The translations under genes were made by a program, and so were the position numbers. Below the pieces are notes generated by a model. The model worked only from the letters and a program-made list of their open reading frames with translations, ran no database searches and was not told the DNA's origin. A DNA stretch of 64,000 nucleotides from contig NZ_JAKIKT010000004.1 of assembly GCF_023349125.1 (NCBI RefSeq), positions 1-64,000 on the forward strand, read 5' to 3'. The stretch comes from Shewanella corallii. Lineage in GTDB: Bacteria > Pseudomonadota > Gammaproteobacteria > Enterobacterales > Shewanellaceae. This document shows positions 48,753-59,008 of this stretch, piece after piece. Position 1 is the first letter of the stretch; each line of letters opens with the position of its first letter.

Positions 48753-49010
48753 CTACATTGGCATGTTGAAAACTTTTTCGCGTTTCCATTGAGTCGGCGT
48801 GAAAGTTTTAATGGTTACGGCATGCAGTGCGCCACTGGTAATGTGTTCCATCAGCGGGGCATAAACTGCTTGTTGCTGCTTGATACGACTCATGCCATCA
48901 AAGCATTCTCCAACAGCAACAACCTTGAAGTGGCTGCCATCGGAAGTTACATGGGCTTCATCCAGTGACAAAGCCTGAATCAACAGGGTTTCGATCTCTT
49001 TACAATCCAT
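48753..49010 (-). CDS. ibaG: BolA-family protein IbaG
   Basis: BolA-like protein that partners monothiol glutaredoxin in Fe-S handling and acid response. The 85-residue protein has the BolA signature DGSHFKVVAVGECFDGMSRIK, with the conserved histidine, and the C-terminal HAVTIKTFTPTQW. It lies between mlaB and murA, as in E. coli. The ribosome binding site is weak. Confidence 0.94.
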   Translation of the reverse strand: MDCKEIETLLIQALSLDEAHVTSDGSHFKVVAVGECFDGMSRIKQQQAVYAPLMEHITSGALHAVTIKTFTPTQWKREKVFNMPM

Positions 49011-49039
49011 GAATTGGTTACCTTAAGAGCTTGTACCCG

Positions 49040-49321
49040 CTATTCAAAGCAGGCTTGTAAATCATATAGGGCAATCAGTCGGGCGACCTGCTCGGAGGGC
49101 GCCGTAAGCGTGAGAGTGTGGCCGGACTGCCGGTGCAGTCGCCACAATGCCAGTAAAAATGCGATGCCTGCGCTGTCACTGTAACTCAGAGCCGACAGGT
49201 CCAGCCTGTCAATCTGAGGGCTCAGCAGCTTATGCCGGTCTGGCCATAGGCTGACGACATCCTGCTGATCCAAAGTGCCACTGACTCTGCAGGTATTGGC
49301 TTCGGCGTTGAACTCAATCAT
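49040..49321 (-). CDS. mlaB: STAS-domain protein MlaB
   Basis: Cytoplasmic subunit that binds MlaF and stabilises the MlaFEDB phospholipid transporter. The 93-residue protein is a single STAS domain with the SALSYSDSAGIAFLLAL segment. Its ATGA start overlaps the mlaC stop, implying translational coupling. A 29-bp gap separates it from ibaG. Confidence 0.9.
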   Translation of the reverse strand: MIEFNAEANTCRVSGTLDQQDVVSLWPDRHKLLSPQIDRLDLSALSYSDSAGIAFLLALWRLHRQSGHTLTLTAPSEQVARLIALYDLQACFE

Positions 49322-49968
49322 GCCGCCGCTTTCTCATCAACTTTTACCGGCTCAGATGCTTTTTCATTCAGCATCTCAATAAACTTGTCCAGACCATGCT
49401 GACGGATCAGACCATCAAACTCTTCGGTTTTGGAACGCAGAATACTGATACCTTCAGCCTTCAGGTCATAGGCCTTCCAGCTGTTATCTTTCTGCTTGCG
49501 CAGGCGGAACTCGACATTTATCTCCGGACGGCTGGCGTCGAGAATCTTCACATACACCCGCACATCCTTGGCATTACCCACAGGGCGCGAAGGACCAAAC
49601 TCCACGGTTTGATCTGTATAGCTGCCGAGCGCATCAGCATAGGTGGTAATCAAGTAAGCACGGAAAGCTTCCACAAACTGCTGACGCTGCTCTTTGGTTG
49701 CTGCACGGACATGACGCCCCATGGCTTTCAGGCCCGCATAGCGATAATCCACGTGCGGCATCAGTTCTTCTTCGACCACCACTTTCAGGTAGTTCTTATC
49801 AGCTTCGATTTTGGCCGTATCCGCCTTGAATCTGTCGAAGGTCTGGTTGGCGACAGTTTCCATCATGGCGTAAGGATCTGCAGTGTTGACCTTATCGTCG
49901 GCCATCACAGTGTAAGAGCCGACCATAAACACCAGCCCCATAATACCTGTTATCACACGCTTCCACAT
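49318..49968 (-). CDS. mlaC: Periplasmic phospholipid-binding protein MlaC
   Basis: Soluble carrier that shuttles phospholipids between the outer-membrane MlaA complex and MlaFEDB. The 216-residue precursor has a signal peptide ending SYTVMA and the MlaC fold with VDYRYAGLKAMGRHVRAATKEQ and the conserved YDLKAEGISI. AGGAGA lies upstream of the ATG. mlaA is not in the window. Confidence 0.94.
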   Translation of the reverse strand: MWKRVITGIMGLVFMVGSYTVMADDKVNTADPYAMMETVANQTFDRFKADTAKIEADKNYLKVVVEEELMPHVDYRYAGLKAMGRHVRAATKEQRQQFVEAFRAYLITTYADALGSYTDQTVEFGPSRPVGNAKDVRVYVKILDASRPEINVEFRLRKQKDNSWKAYDLKAEGISILRSKTEEFDGLIRQHGLDKFIEMLNEKASEPVKVDEKAAA

Positions 49969-49980
49969 GGATTCATTCTC

Positions 49981-50451
49981 CTACTTGTCTTCGCCCATGC
50001 TATATAAAAACTGTCCAATCAAGTCTTCCAATACCAGGGCTCCATGGGTATCGGAAATCACATCACCATCCTTGAGCATGGCGATATCGTCATCAACAAA
50101 GCCCGGAGTTAAACCCAGAAACTGCTCACCCAGCAGGCCGGAAGTCAGAATGGCCAGACTGGAGGTCTCGGGAAACTGGTTAAAACGCTTGTCGATTGTC
50201 ATGGTGACAACCGGCTCCAGCAGAGTGGGATCCAGTTCGATGTCACTGACACGGCCGACCACCACGCCACCCACTTTTACCGGTGACCTTACTTTCAGAC
50301 CGCCAATATTGGAGAAGGTTGCTTTTAACTGGTAGCTACTGTCTGACGATTGTACGTCGACATTGGCGACCTTGAACACCAACAGCAGAAACGCCGCCAA
50401 ACCTACCAGCAGAAAGCTGCCCACCAAGATCTCTATTTTCCTTGTCAACAT
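49981..50451 (-). CDS. mlaD: Phospholipid transport MCE-domain protein MlaD
   Basis: Membrane-anchored MCE subunit that forms a periplasmic hexamer on MlaFE and passes lipids to MlaC. The 156-residue protein has an N-terminal span (about 7-26) and one MCE domain (about 38-115, with VRSPVKVGGVVVGRVSDIEL). The C-terminal hydrophobic helix that lines the central pore in E. coli MlaD is represented by LVLEDLIGQFLY. Confidence 0.95.
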   Translation of the reverse strand: MLTRKIEILVGSFLLVGLAAFLLLVFKVANVDVQSSDSSYQLKATFSNIGGLKVRSPVKVGGVVVGRVSDIELDPTLLEPVVTMTIDKRFNQFPETSSLAILTSGLLGEQFLGLTPGFVDDDIAMLKDGDVISDTHGALVLEDLIGQFLYSMGEDK

Positions 50452-50488
50452 GTGCTGTTACCTGTTGTTCCTGAAACTCTGAATGCTG

Positions 50489-51271
50489 TTAGCCAAACAT
50501 GATGGCAGTCAGCAGAAAATCCAATGCCAATACGGCCAGACTGGACTGCACCACAGTCTGAGTCGTTGCCCGACTGATACCTTCCGGGTTGGGGATCACC
50601 TGATATCCACGGTACAGCGCTATCCAGGTCACCACCACCGCAAACGCGGTACTCTTAATCAGGCAATTCACTATGTCCTGACGCCATTCGACCGAAGCCT
50701 GCAAAATAGACCAGAAAGAACCGTGATCGATTCCTTTCCACTCCACACCTACCAGATGTCCACCAAAAATCCCCACGGCTGTAAACATCAGTGCCAGCAG
50801 CGGCATACTGATAACACCGGCCCAGAATCGGGGGGCGATAACCTGTCTGAGTGGGTCAATTGCCATCATCTCCAGACTGGACAACTGCTCGGTACTTTTC
50901 ATCAAACCAATTTCGGCGGTTAGTGCACTGCCCGCACGACCGGCAAACAGCAGAGCTGTCACTACGGGTCCAAGCTCACGAAGCAAGCTCAGCGCTACCA
51001 TAGGGCCAAGGCTCTCTTCGGTGCCAAAGTCCACCAGGATGGTGTACCCCTGCAGCGCCAGAACCATGCCGATAAACAGGCCAGATACCAGCACAATCAC
51101 CATGGACTGTACACCCACCACATAGATCTGCTTCACCAGCAGCGGCGTACCTTTGCGAATGCGGGGAACACGGAATACAGCGCCCCATAACATGAGTCCG
51201 GCCCGACCCAATCCCGCCACCATATCTATGGCGCTGCGCCCCAGGGAGGCAATACGATCAACCAGCCCCAT
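50489..51271 (-). CDS. mlaE: Phospholipid ABC transporter permease MlaE
   Basis: Integral membrane permease of the MlaFEDB transporter. The 260-residue protein has five or six hydrophobic segments and the family core ([16 protein letters not shown], then [23 protein letters not shown]). ATG 51271 is chosen because AGGAG lies 7 nt upstream and [11 protein letters not shown] is the usual start. This overlaps mlaF by 14 bp; the frame is open to 51334. Confidence 0.95.
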   Translation of the reverse strand: MGLVDRIASLGRSAIDMVAGLGRAGLMLWGAVFRVPRIRKGTPLLVKQIYVVGVQSMVIVLVSGLFIGMVLALQGYTILVDFGTEESLGPMVALSLLRELGPVVTALLFAGRAGSALTAEIGLMKSTEQLSSLEMMAIDPLRQVIAPRFWAGVISMPLLALMFTAVGIFGGHLVGVEWKGIDHGSFWSILQASVEWRQDIVNCLIKSTAFAVVVTWIALYRGYQVIPNPEGISRATTQTVVQSSLAVLALDFLLTAIMFG

Positions 51272-52073
51272 TGGCCAACTCCTCAGAAAAGTCCTTTGCG
51301 GGAAAGTGAAATGGCACAGGGCCATCGGGCTCACCCTGAAGAAATTGCATCAGCTGAGCATTATCTGTGGCGCCCCGGAGTTCATCCGGCGTCCCACGGG
51401 CAATCACCTGTTTCTCGGCAATCACATAGACATAGTCAGCAATGCTCATTACTTCAGCGACATCATGGGATACCACGACTGAAGTCAGATTCAGGGCGTG
51501 GGAAAGTTCGCGAATGAGCTTCACCAACACCCCCATGGAAATCGGGTCCTGACCAGCAAAAGGCTCATCGTACATCACCATTTCCGGCTCAAGAGCTATG
51601 GCCCGCGCCAGAGCGGCTCTGCGCTGCATACCGCCAGACAGTTCGTTAGGCACCAGGTCCGCAGCACCGCGCAAACCTACGGCCTCGAGCTTCATCAACA
51701 CCAGAGTACGAATAATCTCTTCCGACAACTGTGTATGTTCCCGCAGGGCAAACGCCACATTGTCGAACACATTCATATCGGTAAAGAGTGCACCGCTTTG
51801 AAACAGCATGCTCATACGCTTGCGCATCTCAAATAGCTGACTGCGACTGGCACTGTGCACATTCTGGCCGTCAAACAGAACCTCGCCGCTGTCGGGCACA
51901 AGTTGCCCGCCGATTAACTTAAGCAGCGTTGTCTTACCGATACCACTGGGTCCCATGATGGCAGTTACCTTGCCTCTTGGAATCGTCAAACTGATATCGT
52001 CATAAATGACTCTTGACCCTCGCCGGAATCCGAGATTTCGGACCTCCACCAGAGGTGTGGAATGTTGCGTCAT
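51258..52073 (-). CDS. mlaF: Phospholipid ABC transporter ATPase MlaF
   Basis: ATPase of the Mla system. The 271-residue protein has Walker A GPSGIGKT (about 38-45), the signature [14 protein letters not shown], Walker [13 protein letters not shown] and the H-loop VVSHD. It is the first gene of the mla operon, with a 210-bp gap before the divergent yrbG; no clear sigma-70 promoter was picked out there. Confidence 0.96.
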   Translation of the reverse strand: MTQHSTPLVEVRNLGFRRGSRVIYDDISLTIPRGKVTAIMGPSGIGKTTLLKLIGGQLVPDSGEVLFDGQNVHSASRSQLFEMRKRMSMLFQSGALFTDMNVFDNVAFALREHTQLSEEIIRTLVLMKLEAVGLRGAADLVPNELSGGMQRRAALARAIALEPEMVMYDEPFAGQDPISMGVLVKLIRELSHALNLTSVVVSHDVAEVMSIADYVYVIAEKQVIARGTPDELRGATDNAQLMQFLQGEPDGPVPFHFPAKDFSEELANGAG

Positions 52074-52283
52074 GCAGGTATCCGGTTTTCAACAAAAATG
52101 CACGCCAAGGCCGCTATTTTCATGGCATAGATCACTGCCACCCGGCGCATAGTAAAGGGTAAAATTGTACGGAAACCCTGCAGTATACACAACTGAATCA
52201 AGGCTCTGCAGCGACAATACTTTAAATTTCACGCAAATCCAGCGACAATGCGCCCCAGAACTCATTCAGCACCTGACCTGGAC

Positions 52284-53246
52284 ATGTTATTTAACATTTT
52301 TTTATTGGCCACTGGATTGGCCCTGCTGGTATGGAGCGCAGACAAATTTGTCTATGGCGCTGCGGCATTCGCCCGCAATCTGGGCCTGCCCCCTATGCTT
52401 ATCGGCCTGACCATTGTCGCCATGGGCAGCAGCGCCCCGGAAATGTTTGTCGCCGGAACCGCCGCAATGAACGGCATGACAGATACTGCTATCGGTAATG
52501 TGCTTGGCTCCAACGTGGCCAATATTACTTTGATTCTCGGTGTGACCGCGCTGCTTGGCAGTATTTCAGTGAGCTCCCAGACCCTGATGCGGGAAATCCC
52601 CTTGATGCTGGCGGCCACTGTATTGGCCGGTTACCTTATCCATGATGGCTTTTTGTCCCGCAACGACGGTTTGCTTTTGCTGGCTGTTTTTTTCAGCGTG
52701 ATGGGATATCTGATCTGGCATGCGCTGAACAACAAACAAAGAGATCCACTCGAGACTGAGGCGGATGACGAAGTGCCCAAAGATGTGCCCACCCGGAATG
52801 CCGTGTTCTGGGTCCTGGTGGGTATTGTACTTCTACCGTTTTCTGCCGACCTTATGGTGGATGGCGCCGTAGGCATTGCTAAAGCGTTTGGCCTGTCGGA
52901 TCTGATTATCGGTCTGACGATTATTGCTGTGGGTACCTCACTGCCAGAGTTGGCGGCCTGCGTCGCCGGTGTGCTGAAAAAAGAGGACGATCTTGCCATC
53001 GGCAATATTGTAGGTTCCAACCTGTTTAATATACTGGCAGTTTTGGCTATCCCGGGTTTGATTGCACCGGCGGCCATAGATTCCCAAGCCAGCACCCGTG
53101 ACTTTTATATGGTTCTGGCCAGCAGCAGCGCACTGGCTATCCTGGTGCTGACAACAGGTCGCAAACGTGAACTGCAACGCTGGCACGGTGCTCTGCTGCT
53201 GGTAAGCTTTGTGGCTTACCAGATATTGCTGTTCCAAAGTGCCTGA
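52284..53246 (+). CDS. yrbG: YrbG-type calcium/sodium antiporter (CaCA family)
   Basis: Inner-membrane Na+/Ca2+ exchanger-like protein, about ten spans in two inverted repeats. The signature alpha-repeats are visible: GSSAPEMFVAGTAAMNG near residue 50 and GTSLPELAACVAGV near residue 220. ATG 52284 gives MLFNIFLLATGL at the first span; the frame is open to 52248 but those residues are hydrophilic. The 320-residue length matches E. coli YrbG (325), with kdsD next. Confidence 0.93.
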   Translation: MLFNIFLLATGLALLVWSADKFVYGAAAFARNLGLPPMLIGLTIVAMGSSAPEMFVAGTAAMNGMTDTAIGNVLGSNVANITLILGVTALLGSISVSSQTLMREIPLMLAATVLAGYLIHDGFLSRNDGLLLLAVFFSVMGYLIWHALNNKQRDPLETEADDEVPKDVPTRNAVFWVLVGIVLLPFSADLMVDGAVGIAKAFGLSDLIIGLTIIAVGTSLPELAACVAGVLKKEDDLAIGNIVGSNLFNILAVLAIPGLIAPAAIDSQASTRDFYMVLASSSALAILVLTTGRKRELQRWHGALLLVSFVAYQILLFQSA

Positions 53247-53265
53247 CACCAGCCGGAAAAACAAA

Positions 53266-54243
53266 ATGAAAAACAGACAGAATTGGCGCCAATGGGGTAG
53301 CCGGGTAATAGACATCGAGAAAGCGGCACTGGACAACCTGTACCAGTTTATCGACAGCGACGAGTTTGCCGATGCCTGCGACATGATCCTCAGTTGCACC
53401 GGCAAGGTGATCGTCATGGGGATGGGCAAGTCAGGTCATATCGGCAATAAGATTGCTGCGACTCTGGCCAGCACGGGAACCTCATCATTTTTTGTCCACC
53501 CGGGTGAAGCCAGCCATGGCGACCTGGGGATGATTTCAGACAACGACGTGGTTTTGGCTATCTCCAACTCGGGAGAGTCTTCTGAGATTCTGACCCTGAT
53601 GCCTGTGATTAAACGTCGGGGTATCAAGATGATAGCGGTGACAGGCAAGCCAGCCTCCAATATGGCAAAGTTGGCCCAACTGCACCTGTGTATCGGGGTA
53701 CCGGAAGAGGCCTGTCCGCTGGGACTTGCCCCGACCTCAAGCACCACAGCGACTTTGGTACTGGGCGACGCGCTGGCGGTGGCTCTCCTGCAAGCCAAAG
53801 GCTTTACCAAAGATGACTTTGCCCTGTCTCACCCGGGCGGGGCTCTGGGTCGTAAGTTGCTGCTGAAAGTCGCTGACGTGATGCACTCAGGTGATGAACT
53901 GCCACAGGTACCTGACTCCATGCATATCACTGACGCCCTGTATGAGATCACCCGCAAAGGCCTGGGCATGACAGCCGTGATCGCCGATGATGGCAAGCTT
54001 GCGGGTATATTTACCGATGGCGATCTGCGTCGGGTGATCGATGCCAGAGTCGATCTGCATAACACCCCTATCGCTCAGGTGATGACCAGGAACTGTGTTA
54101 CGCTTGGCAGCAATGTCCTCGCCGCCCAGGCGCTGAAAGTGATGGACGAAAAGAATATCAATGGCCTGATAATCATCGATGAGCAGCAGCGCCCAGTGGG
54201 TGCACTGAACATGCTGGATATGGTCAAGGCTGGAGTAATCTGA
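53266..54243 (+). CDS. kdsD: D-arabinose 5-phosphate isomerase
   Basis: Makes arabinose-5-phosphate from ribulose-5-phosphate, the first step of Kdo synthesis. The 325-residue protein has a SIS sugar-isomerase domain (GMGKSGHIGNKIAATLASTG near 50; SNSGES near 95) and two CBS domains in the C-terminal half (about 205-325). ATG 53266 fits the family start; the frame is open to 53209, inside yrbG. kdsC follows 2 bp later. Confidence 0.96.
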   Translation: MKNRQNWRQWGSRVIDIEKAALDNLYQFIDSDEFADACDMILSCTGKVIVMGMGKSGHIGNKIAATLASTGTSSFFVHPGEASHGDLGMISDNDVVLAISNSGESSEILTLMPVIKRRGIKMIAVTGKPASNMAKLAQLHLCIGVPEEACPLGLAPTSSTTATLVLGDALAVALLQAKGFTKDDFALSHPGGALGRKLLLKVADVMHSGDELPQVPDSMHITDALYEITRKGLGMTAVIADDGKLAGIFTDGDLRRVIDARVDLHNTPIAQVMTRNCVTLGSNVLAAQALKVMDEKNINGLIIIDEQQRPVGALNMLDMVKAGVI

Positions 54244-54245
54244 AC

Positions 54246-54794
54246 ATGCGACAAGGCTTATACGGCCCGGTGGTCGACGAAGTATGGCAAAAGGCCACCA
54301 AAATCAAACTGCTTATCTGTGATGTCGACGGAGTCTTCTCTGACGGCCGAATCTATCTGAGCAACAGCGGGGAAGAGCTAAAGGCGTTTCACACCCGGGA
54401 TGGCTTTGGCATTCGCTCTTTGCTGTCCACAGATTTCCATATCGCCATCATCACAGGACGCAAGTCCCAACTGGTAGAAGATAGAATGACAGCCCTTGGC
54501 GTCAGTGACATCTATCAGGGTGTAGACGACAAACTGGAACCTTTTAACGAACTGCTGGCCAAATATGATCTGACCTCAGATCAGGTTGCCTACATAGGTG
54601 ACGATATGGTTGATCTGCCGGTAATGCAGCAGGTGGGGCTGGCGGTTTGTGTGGCGGATGGCCACCCCTATGTAAAACAACATGCCGATATGATCACTCA
54701 TGTATCCGGCGGCTTTGGTGCGGTCAGGGAGCTGACCGATCTGTTGTTGATGAGTCAGGATAAGTTCGACGCTGCCCACGGGATGAGCATATGA
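54246..54794 (+). CDS. kdsC: 3-deoxy-D-manno-octulosonate 8-phosphate phosphatase
   Basis: HAD-superfamily phosphatase releasing Kdo from Kdo-8-phosphate. The 182-residue protein has the HAD nucleophile motif LLICDVDGVFSDG (about 20-32) and the YIGDDMVDLPVM motif, with no cap domain, as in tetrameric KdsC. GGAG lies upstream of the ATG. Its stop overlaps the lptC start as ATGA. Confidence 0.96.
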   Translation: MRQGLYGPVVDEVWQKATKIKLLICDVDGVFSDGRIYLSNSGEELKAFHTRDGFGIRSLLSTDFHIAIITGRKSQLVEDRMTALGVSDIYQGVDDKLEPFNELLAKYDLTSDQVAYIGDDMVDLPVMQQVGLAVCVADGHPYVKQHADMITHVSGGFGAVRELTDLLLMSQDKFDAAHGMSI

Positions 54795-55351
54795 ACCGTA
54801 TTACGCTGGCCATTGTGCTGTTCTTTTCCATTGCGCTGGGTCTTTACTGGCAGGTGCAAATGAAAAAAAGTGAGCAGCAGTCCAGTGCAGACTCTGGCAT
54901 AGTCCAGCCAGATTTCGTGGCAGACAATCTCAAGAGCGTCAGCTACAACGAAAAAGGTGATGTGGAAAGCCGGGTGTCGGCTGAGCATATGGAGCACTTT
55001 GAAGCCAATAACCTGACACGCTTTACTCAGCCTGTGTACCTGCTATATCCGGATGATGGCACCGCTCATTGGCGCATTTCAGCCGTCGAAGGAGCTCTGG
55101 ATAAAGAGGACAACATAGTCACCCTGCAGAATAATGTTATCATCGACGCCATAACGCCGAATGAACCACTGCAGCAGTTGAGAACCAGTTACTTACAGCT
55201 GGATCTAAACACCATGATCATGCGCTCCGACCGGGTGATTCAGGTGGATGGAATGAACTTCAAAGTGGAAGGCACAGGCCTCTATGCCGATCTGAATGCG
55301 CAGACTGTAGAGCTGCTGAATCAGGTAACAGGAATTTATGAACCAAACTAA
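54791..55351 (+). CDS. lptC: LPS export protein LptC
   Basis: Bitopic inner-membrane protein that passes LPS from LptBFG to LptA. The 186-residue protein has one N-terminal span (about 3-19) and a periplasmic beta-jellyroll (about 55-185). It overlaps kdsC by ATGA and lptA by 14 bp, indicating coupled translation. lptF and lptG are outside the window. Confidence 0.93.
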   Translation: MNRITLAIVLFFSIALGLYWQVQMKKSEQQSSADSGIVQPDFVADNLKSVSYNEKGDVESRVSAEHMEHFEANNLTRFTQPVYLLYPDDGTAHWRISAVEGALDKEDNIVTLQNNVIIDAITPNEPLQQLRTSYLQLDLNTMIMRSDRVIQVDGMNFKVEGTGLYADLNAQTVELLNQVTGIYEPN

Positions 55352-55895
55352 CAGACTTATCGCAGCCTTACTCTGCACCCTGAGCCTGGGTGCTGTTGCT
55401 GCTACCGACGACCTCACCAAGGAAGTTCACATTGCGGCCCGCAGCCAGGAAGCCGATATCAAGAACAAGCGCGTTGTCTATAACGGCCCGGTAGTGGTCA
55501 CCCAGGGCAGCATCAAGATTCTCGCGGATGAACTCAGCGCCAGCCAGGGCGATGGCGAAACGATTCTGATCGCCACTGGCAAGCCAGCCACCTACACCCA
55601 GACACTGGACAATGACCGCCCTGCGACTGCCAGTGCCAATGAGATCCGCTACAACATCAGTAAGCGGGTACTGACCCTTGTAGGCGCAGCCGAAATTGAA
55701 CAGGACGGCAGTAAAGTGACCGCTCCCCGGATTGTGTATGACATTCAGCTACAACAGATGAAAGCTGAAGGCAATCAGAGCCCGGATGACAGAGTCCATA
55801 CTGTTATTAAGCCTGAAAACTTCCAGAACGATGTGAAGGAAGAGCAGCAGAAGTCTGACGAACAACAGCAAGATAAAGAGCAACCAGAGTCATGA
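55338..55895 (+). CDS. lptA: LPS transport periplasmic protein LptA
   Basis: Periplasmic bridge protein that oligomerises to carry LPS to the outer membrane. The 185-residue precursor has a signal peptide ending LGAVAATD and the jellyroll domain (about 25-150, with [14 protein letters not shown] and [20 protein letters not shown]). After that comes an unusual tail of about 30 residues rich in Gln, Glu, Asp and Lys ([19 protein letters not shown]), which reads as disordered. The stop overlaps the lptB ATG. Confidence 0.94.
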   Translation: MNQTNRLIAALLCTLSLGAVAATDDLTKEVHIAARSQEADIKNKRVVYNGPVVVTQGSIKILADELSASQGDGETILIATGKPATYTQTLDNDRPATASANEIRYNISKRVLTLVGAAEIEQDGSKVTAPRIVYDIQLQQMKAEGNQSPDDRVHTVIKPENFQNDVKEEQQKSDEQQQDKEQPES

Positions 55896-56623
55896 GTGAA
55901 CTGACGCTGAAAGCCGAACACCTGGCAAAAAGTTACAAAAACCGTCAGGTGGTAAAAGATGTCAGCCTGGAGGTAAAAACCGGTCAGGTTGTCGGCCTGC
56001 TGGGCCCCAATGGCGCGGGTAAGACCACCACCTTTTATATGGTTGTTGGCCTGGTGAAAAGTGATAAGGGTGCTATCTATATCAACGATGATGACCTGAC
56101 GCTTGACCCCATGCACATGCGAGCCCGCAAAGGTATCGGTTATCTGCCTCAGGAAGCCAGTATTTTCCGTAAGCTGTCAGTGCGCGACAACATAATGGCC
56201 GTACTGCAAACCCGTAAAGCCCTCAGCAATGAGCAGCGGGAAGAGCAGTTGGAGCACCTGCTGGAAGAGTTCAACATCACCCATATCCGTGACTCCATGG
56301 GGATGGCACTGTCCGGTGGTGAAAGACGCCGGGTAGAGATCGCCAGAGCCCTGGCCGCCAACCCCAAGTTCATTCTGCTGGATGAACCTTTTGCCGGTGT
56401 TGACCCTATCTCGGTAATAGACATCAAAAAGATTATTGAACAGCTTAAAAGTCGTGGTCTGGGCGTCCTGATCACTGATCACAACGTGCGGGAAACCCTG
56501 GACGTGTGTGAGCATGCCTACATCGTCAGTCACGGCAATTTGATCGCCGAAGGTACCCCGGCAGAGATCCTGGATAACCAGCAGGTGCGTGCAGTGTACT
56601 TGGGCGAACAATTCAGGCTATAG
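55892..56623 (+). CDS. lptB: LPS export ABC transporter ATPase LptB
   Basis: Cytoplasmic ATPase of LptB2FG. The 243-residue protein has Walker A GPNGAGKT (38-45), the Q-loop [11 protein letters not shown], the signature [15 protein letters not shown], Walker [13 protein letters not shown] and the H-loop TDHN. It is coupled to lptA by an ATGA overlap and followed by a structured gap before rpoN. Confidence 0.97.
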   Translation: MSELTLKAEHLAKSYKNRQVVKDVSLEVKTGQVVGLLGPNGAGKTTTFYMVVGLVKSDKGAIYINDDDLTLDPMHMRARKGIGYLPQEASIFRKLSVRDNIMAVLQTRKALSNEQREEQLEHLLEEFNITHIRDSMGMALSGGERRRVEIARALAANPKFILLDEPFAGVDPISVIDIKKIIEQLKSRGLGVLITDHNVRETLDVCEHAYIVSHGNLIAEGTPAEILDNQQVRAVYLGEQFRL

Positions 56624-56652
56624 TTAAGGCGTATGCCTCTGTGAATGCCCCC

Positions 56653-56697
56653 GAAAGGTGCGGCCTGAATATCAGGTACAAAGGAAACGCACCTTTC
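56653..56697 (+). repeat. Long hairpin between lptB and rpoN
   Basis: GAAAGGTGCG (56653-56662) and CGCACCTTTC (56688-56697) are perfect complements; the 25-nt loop holds a second hairpin, CCTGA/TCAGG. It lies 30 bp past lptB and 72 bp before rpoN. Without a T-run it is not a standard terminator; it may be an attenuator, processing site or protective hairpin. Confidence 0.6.
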
Positions 56698-56768
56698 CCA
56701 GGCCAATGGACAATCCGGCTCTCGAGAATTTCCACTAAAAATATTCTAAACAGGGATTTGCGGTAAAC

Positions 56769-58244
56769 ATGAAAGCGTCACTCCAGCTTAAACTGGGTCA
56801 GCAGTTAACTATGACGCCTCAGCTGCAGCAGGCGATTCGTCTGTTGCAGTTGTCATCACTGGAACTCCAACAGGAGATCCAGCAGGCACTGGAATCCAAT
56901 CCGCTACTGGAGATGGACGAGGAGCAGTACGACTCCGAGTCAGAGGATAACCCTACAGACAACACCGCCGAATTCGACCAGGAAGATTACTCAGCCACAG
57001 CGCAGGACAGCTCCAGCGTTGAAACCTCCGATGCCGTCACTCAGGAATCCATGCCGGAAGACCTGCCCATGGATACCACCTGGGATGAGGTCTTTACCGC
57101 AGCGCCGGTCTCCTCAGGTCCCGCCATGCGCGATGATGATATGCCTTTCCAGGGAGAAACCAGCGAAGGCCTGTACGAGCATCTGGAATGGCAAAAGAAC
57201 CTTACCCCATTCTCTGAAAATGATTACGCCATCGCCACGGCCATTATCGAAGCTATCGATGAACGCGGCTATCTGACACAAAGCACCGAAGAGGTACTGG
57301 AAGCTCTGGGGGATGACGAAATTGAGCTGGATGAAGTTGAAGCCGTACTCAAACGTATTCAGCACTTCGATCCTATTGGTGTGGCCGCGCGGGATCTGAG
57401 CGAGTGCCTGCTGATACAGTTGCATCACTTCGCACCCGACACACCCCATATCGACAATGCCCGCCTGCTGATTAAAGAGCATCTGGAGCTTATCGCCAAT
57501 CGGGATTTCCGTACCCTGATGCGCAAAACCCGACTAAAGGAAGATGACCTGAGAGAGGCGATCAACCTTATCCAGACATTGAATCCGAGACCTGGATTGC
57601 TGGTTAGCCGCGAGAATGACGAGTACGTTATTCCCGATGTCTCAGTCGCTAAAAAGAGTGGCCGCTGGGTGGTGGAGCTCAACCCGGACTGCATGCCCAA
57701 GCTGAATGTAAACCAGCATTATGCCGCCATGGCCCGCAGCACCCGCAACCAGTCGGACAGCCAGTTTATTCGTGGCCACCTGCAGGAAGCAAAATGGTTT
57801 ATTAAAAGCCTGGAGAGCCGCAACGATACACTGTTGAAAGTGGCCAATTGTATTGTACAGTTCCAACAGGGCTTTTTTGAATTCGGTGAAGAGGCCATGA
57901 AACCTATGGTACTCAACGATATCGCCGAAGCTGTCGAAATGCATGAATCGACAATTTCCAGGGTGACCACCCAAAAATACATGCATACCCCAAGAGGGAT
58001 TTTCGAATTGAAGTACTTCTTCTCCAGTCATGTCGGTACTGAAGATGGAGGAGAATGCTCGTCCACTGCCATCCGCGCCTTTATCAAGAAACTGGTGGCG
58101 GCAGAAAACCAGAAGAAGCCGTTAAGCGACAGCAAAATGGCCCAGCTTCTGGCAGAACAGGGAATAAACGTTGCCAGACGGACTATCGCAAAATATCGAG
58201 AAGCGATGCTGATTCCGCCTTCCAACCAGCGTAAGAGTTTATAA
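56769..58244 (+). CDS. rpoN: RNA polymerase sigma-54 factor
   Basis: Alternative sigma factor that recognises -24/-12 promoters and needs an enhancer-binding ATPase. The 491-residue protein has the Gln/Leu-rich region I ([20 protein letters not shown]), an acidic region II (about 55-115), the core-binding and DNA-binding region III, and a C-terminal RpoN box ([16 protein letters not shown]). It lies in the conserved lptB-rpoN-hpf-ptsN-rapZ-ptsO order. A sigma-54-like promoter is seen at 24647-24663. Confidence 0.98.
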   Translation: MKASLQLKLGQQLTMTPQLQQAIRLLQLSSLELQQEIQQALESNPLLEMDEEQYDSESEDNPTDNTAEFDQEDYSATAQDSSSVETSDAVTQESMPEDLPMDTTWDEVFTAAPVSSGPAMRDDDMPFQGETSEGLYEHLEWQKNLTPFSENDYAIATAIIEAIDERGYLTQSTEEVLEALGDDEIELDEVEAVLKRIQHFDPIGVAARDLSECLLIQLHHFAPDTPHIDNARLLIKEHLELIANRDFRTLMRKTRLKEDDLREAINLIQTLNPRPGLLVSRENDEYVIPDVSVAKKSGRWVVELNPDCMPKLNVNQHYAAMARSTRNQSDSQFIRGHLQEAKWFIKSLESRNDTLLKVANCIVQFQQGFFEFGEEAMKPMVLNDIAEAVEMHESTISRVTTQKYMHTPRGIFELKYFFSSHVGTEDGGECSSTAIRAFIKKLVAAENQKKPLSDSKMAQLLAEQGINVARRTIAKYREAMLIPPSNQRKSL

Positions 58245-58274
58245 CCCTACCCGGAACAAAGGAGGTAGCTATCT

Positions 58275-58562
58275 ATGCAAATCAACCTGACTGGACACCA
58301 TATCGAGATCACCGATTCATTGCGTGAATATGTTGAGAACAAATTCACCAAGCTTGAACGCCATTTTGAACAGATCAATAATGTGCACGTTGTACTGAAC
58401 GTTGAAAAACTGCAGCAAATTGCAGAAGCAAAACTGAATTTAAATGGCGGCGAAGTCTTTGCAACTTCTGAACATAGCGATATGTATGCCGCCATAGACG
58501 CCCTGATCGATAAACTTGATCGTCAGGTGATTAAACACAAAGAGAAGCTGACAAAACACTAA
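58275..58562 (+). CDS. hpf: Ribosome hibernation-promoting factor (short form)
   Basis: Binds the 30S subunit in stationary phase and promotes 100S dimers. The 95-residue protein is a single HPF/YfiA domain (MQINLTGHHIEITDSLREYV, then HSDMYAAIDALIDKLDRQV), so it is the short HPF type. GGAGG lies upstream of the ATG. It sits between rpoN and ptsN, as in E. coli. Confidence 0.96.
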   Translation: MQINLTGHHIEITDSLREYVENKFTKLERHFEQINNVHVVLNVEKLQQIAEAKLNLNGGEVFATSEHSDMYAAIDALIDKLDRQVIKHKEKLTKH

Positions 58563-58564
58563 CG

Positions 58565-59008
58565 ATGGAACTTCGTACCATCCTGCAGCCGGAGTGCGCA
58601 TCCTGTGCCACTCCGGGCAGTAAAAAAAAGGTACTCGAGCTGGTAAGTAACCTGATTGCCGCTCAGTACCCTACCCTTTCCTCACAGGAAGTTTTTGAAA
58701 GCTTGCTGGCCAGAGAGAAAGTAGGCAGCACAGGAATCGGAAACGGTATTGCCATCCCCCATGGCAGACTTTCCAGTATAGAGCACCCCATAGCAGTTCT
58801 GGTTAAATGCACAGAGCCTGTTCCCTTCGATGCCATAGATAATCAGCCAGTAGACCTGCTGTTTGCGCTATTGGTACCGTCGGAGCAGTGTCAGGAGCAT
58901 TTGGCGACTCTGTCTGCCATGGCGGAAAAACTCAGTGACAAACAGATCGTCAAACAGCTGCGTAAAGCACAGGACGACGCAGAACTCTTTCGGGTTATCA
59001 CAGCATGA
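58565..59008 (+). CDS. ptsN: Nitrogen-PTS EIIA component (PtsN)
   Basis: Regulatory phosphoprotein at the end of the PtsP-PtsO-PtsN chain, linked to potassium and nitrogen control. The 147-residue EIIA domain has the phosphorylated histidine in [12 protein letters not shown] (near residue 62). Starts right after hpf; its stop overlaps the rapZ ATG. ptsP is outside the window. Confidence 0.95.
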   Translation: MELRTILQPECASCATPGSKKKVLELVSNLIAAQYPTLSSQEVFESLLAREKVGSTGIGNGIAIPHGRLSSIEHPIAVLVKCTEPVPFDAIDNQPVDLLFALLVPSEQCQEHLATLSAMAEKLSDKQIVKQLRKAQDDAELFRVITA

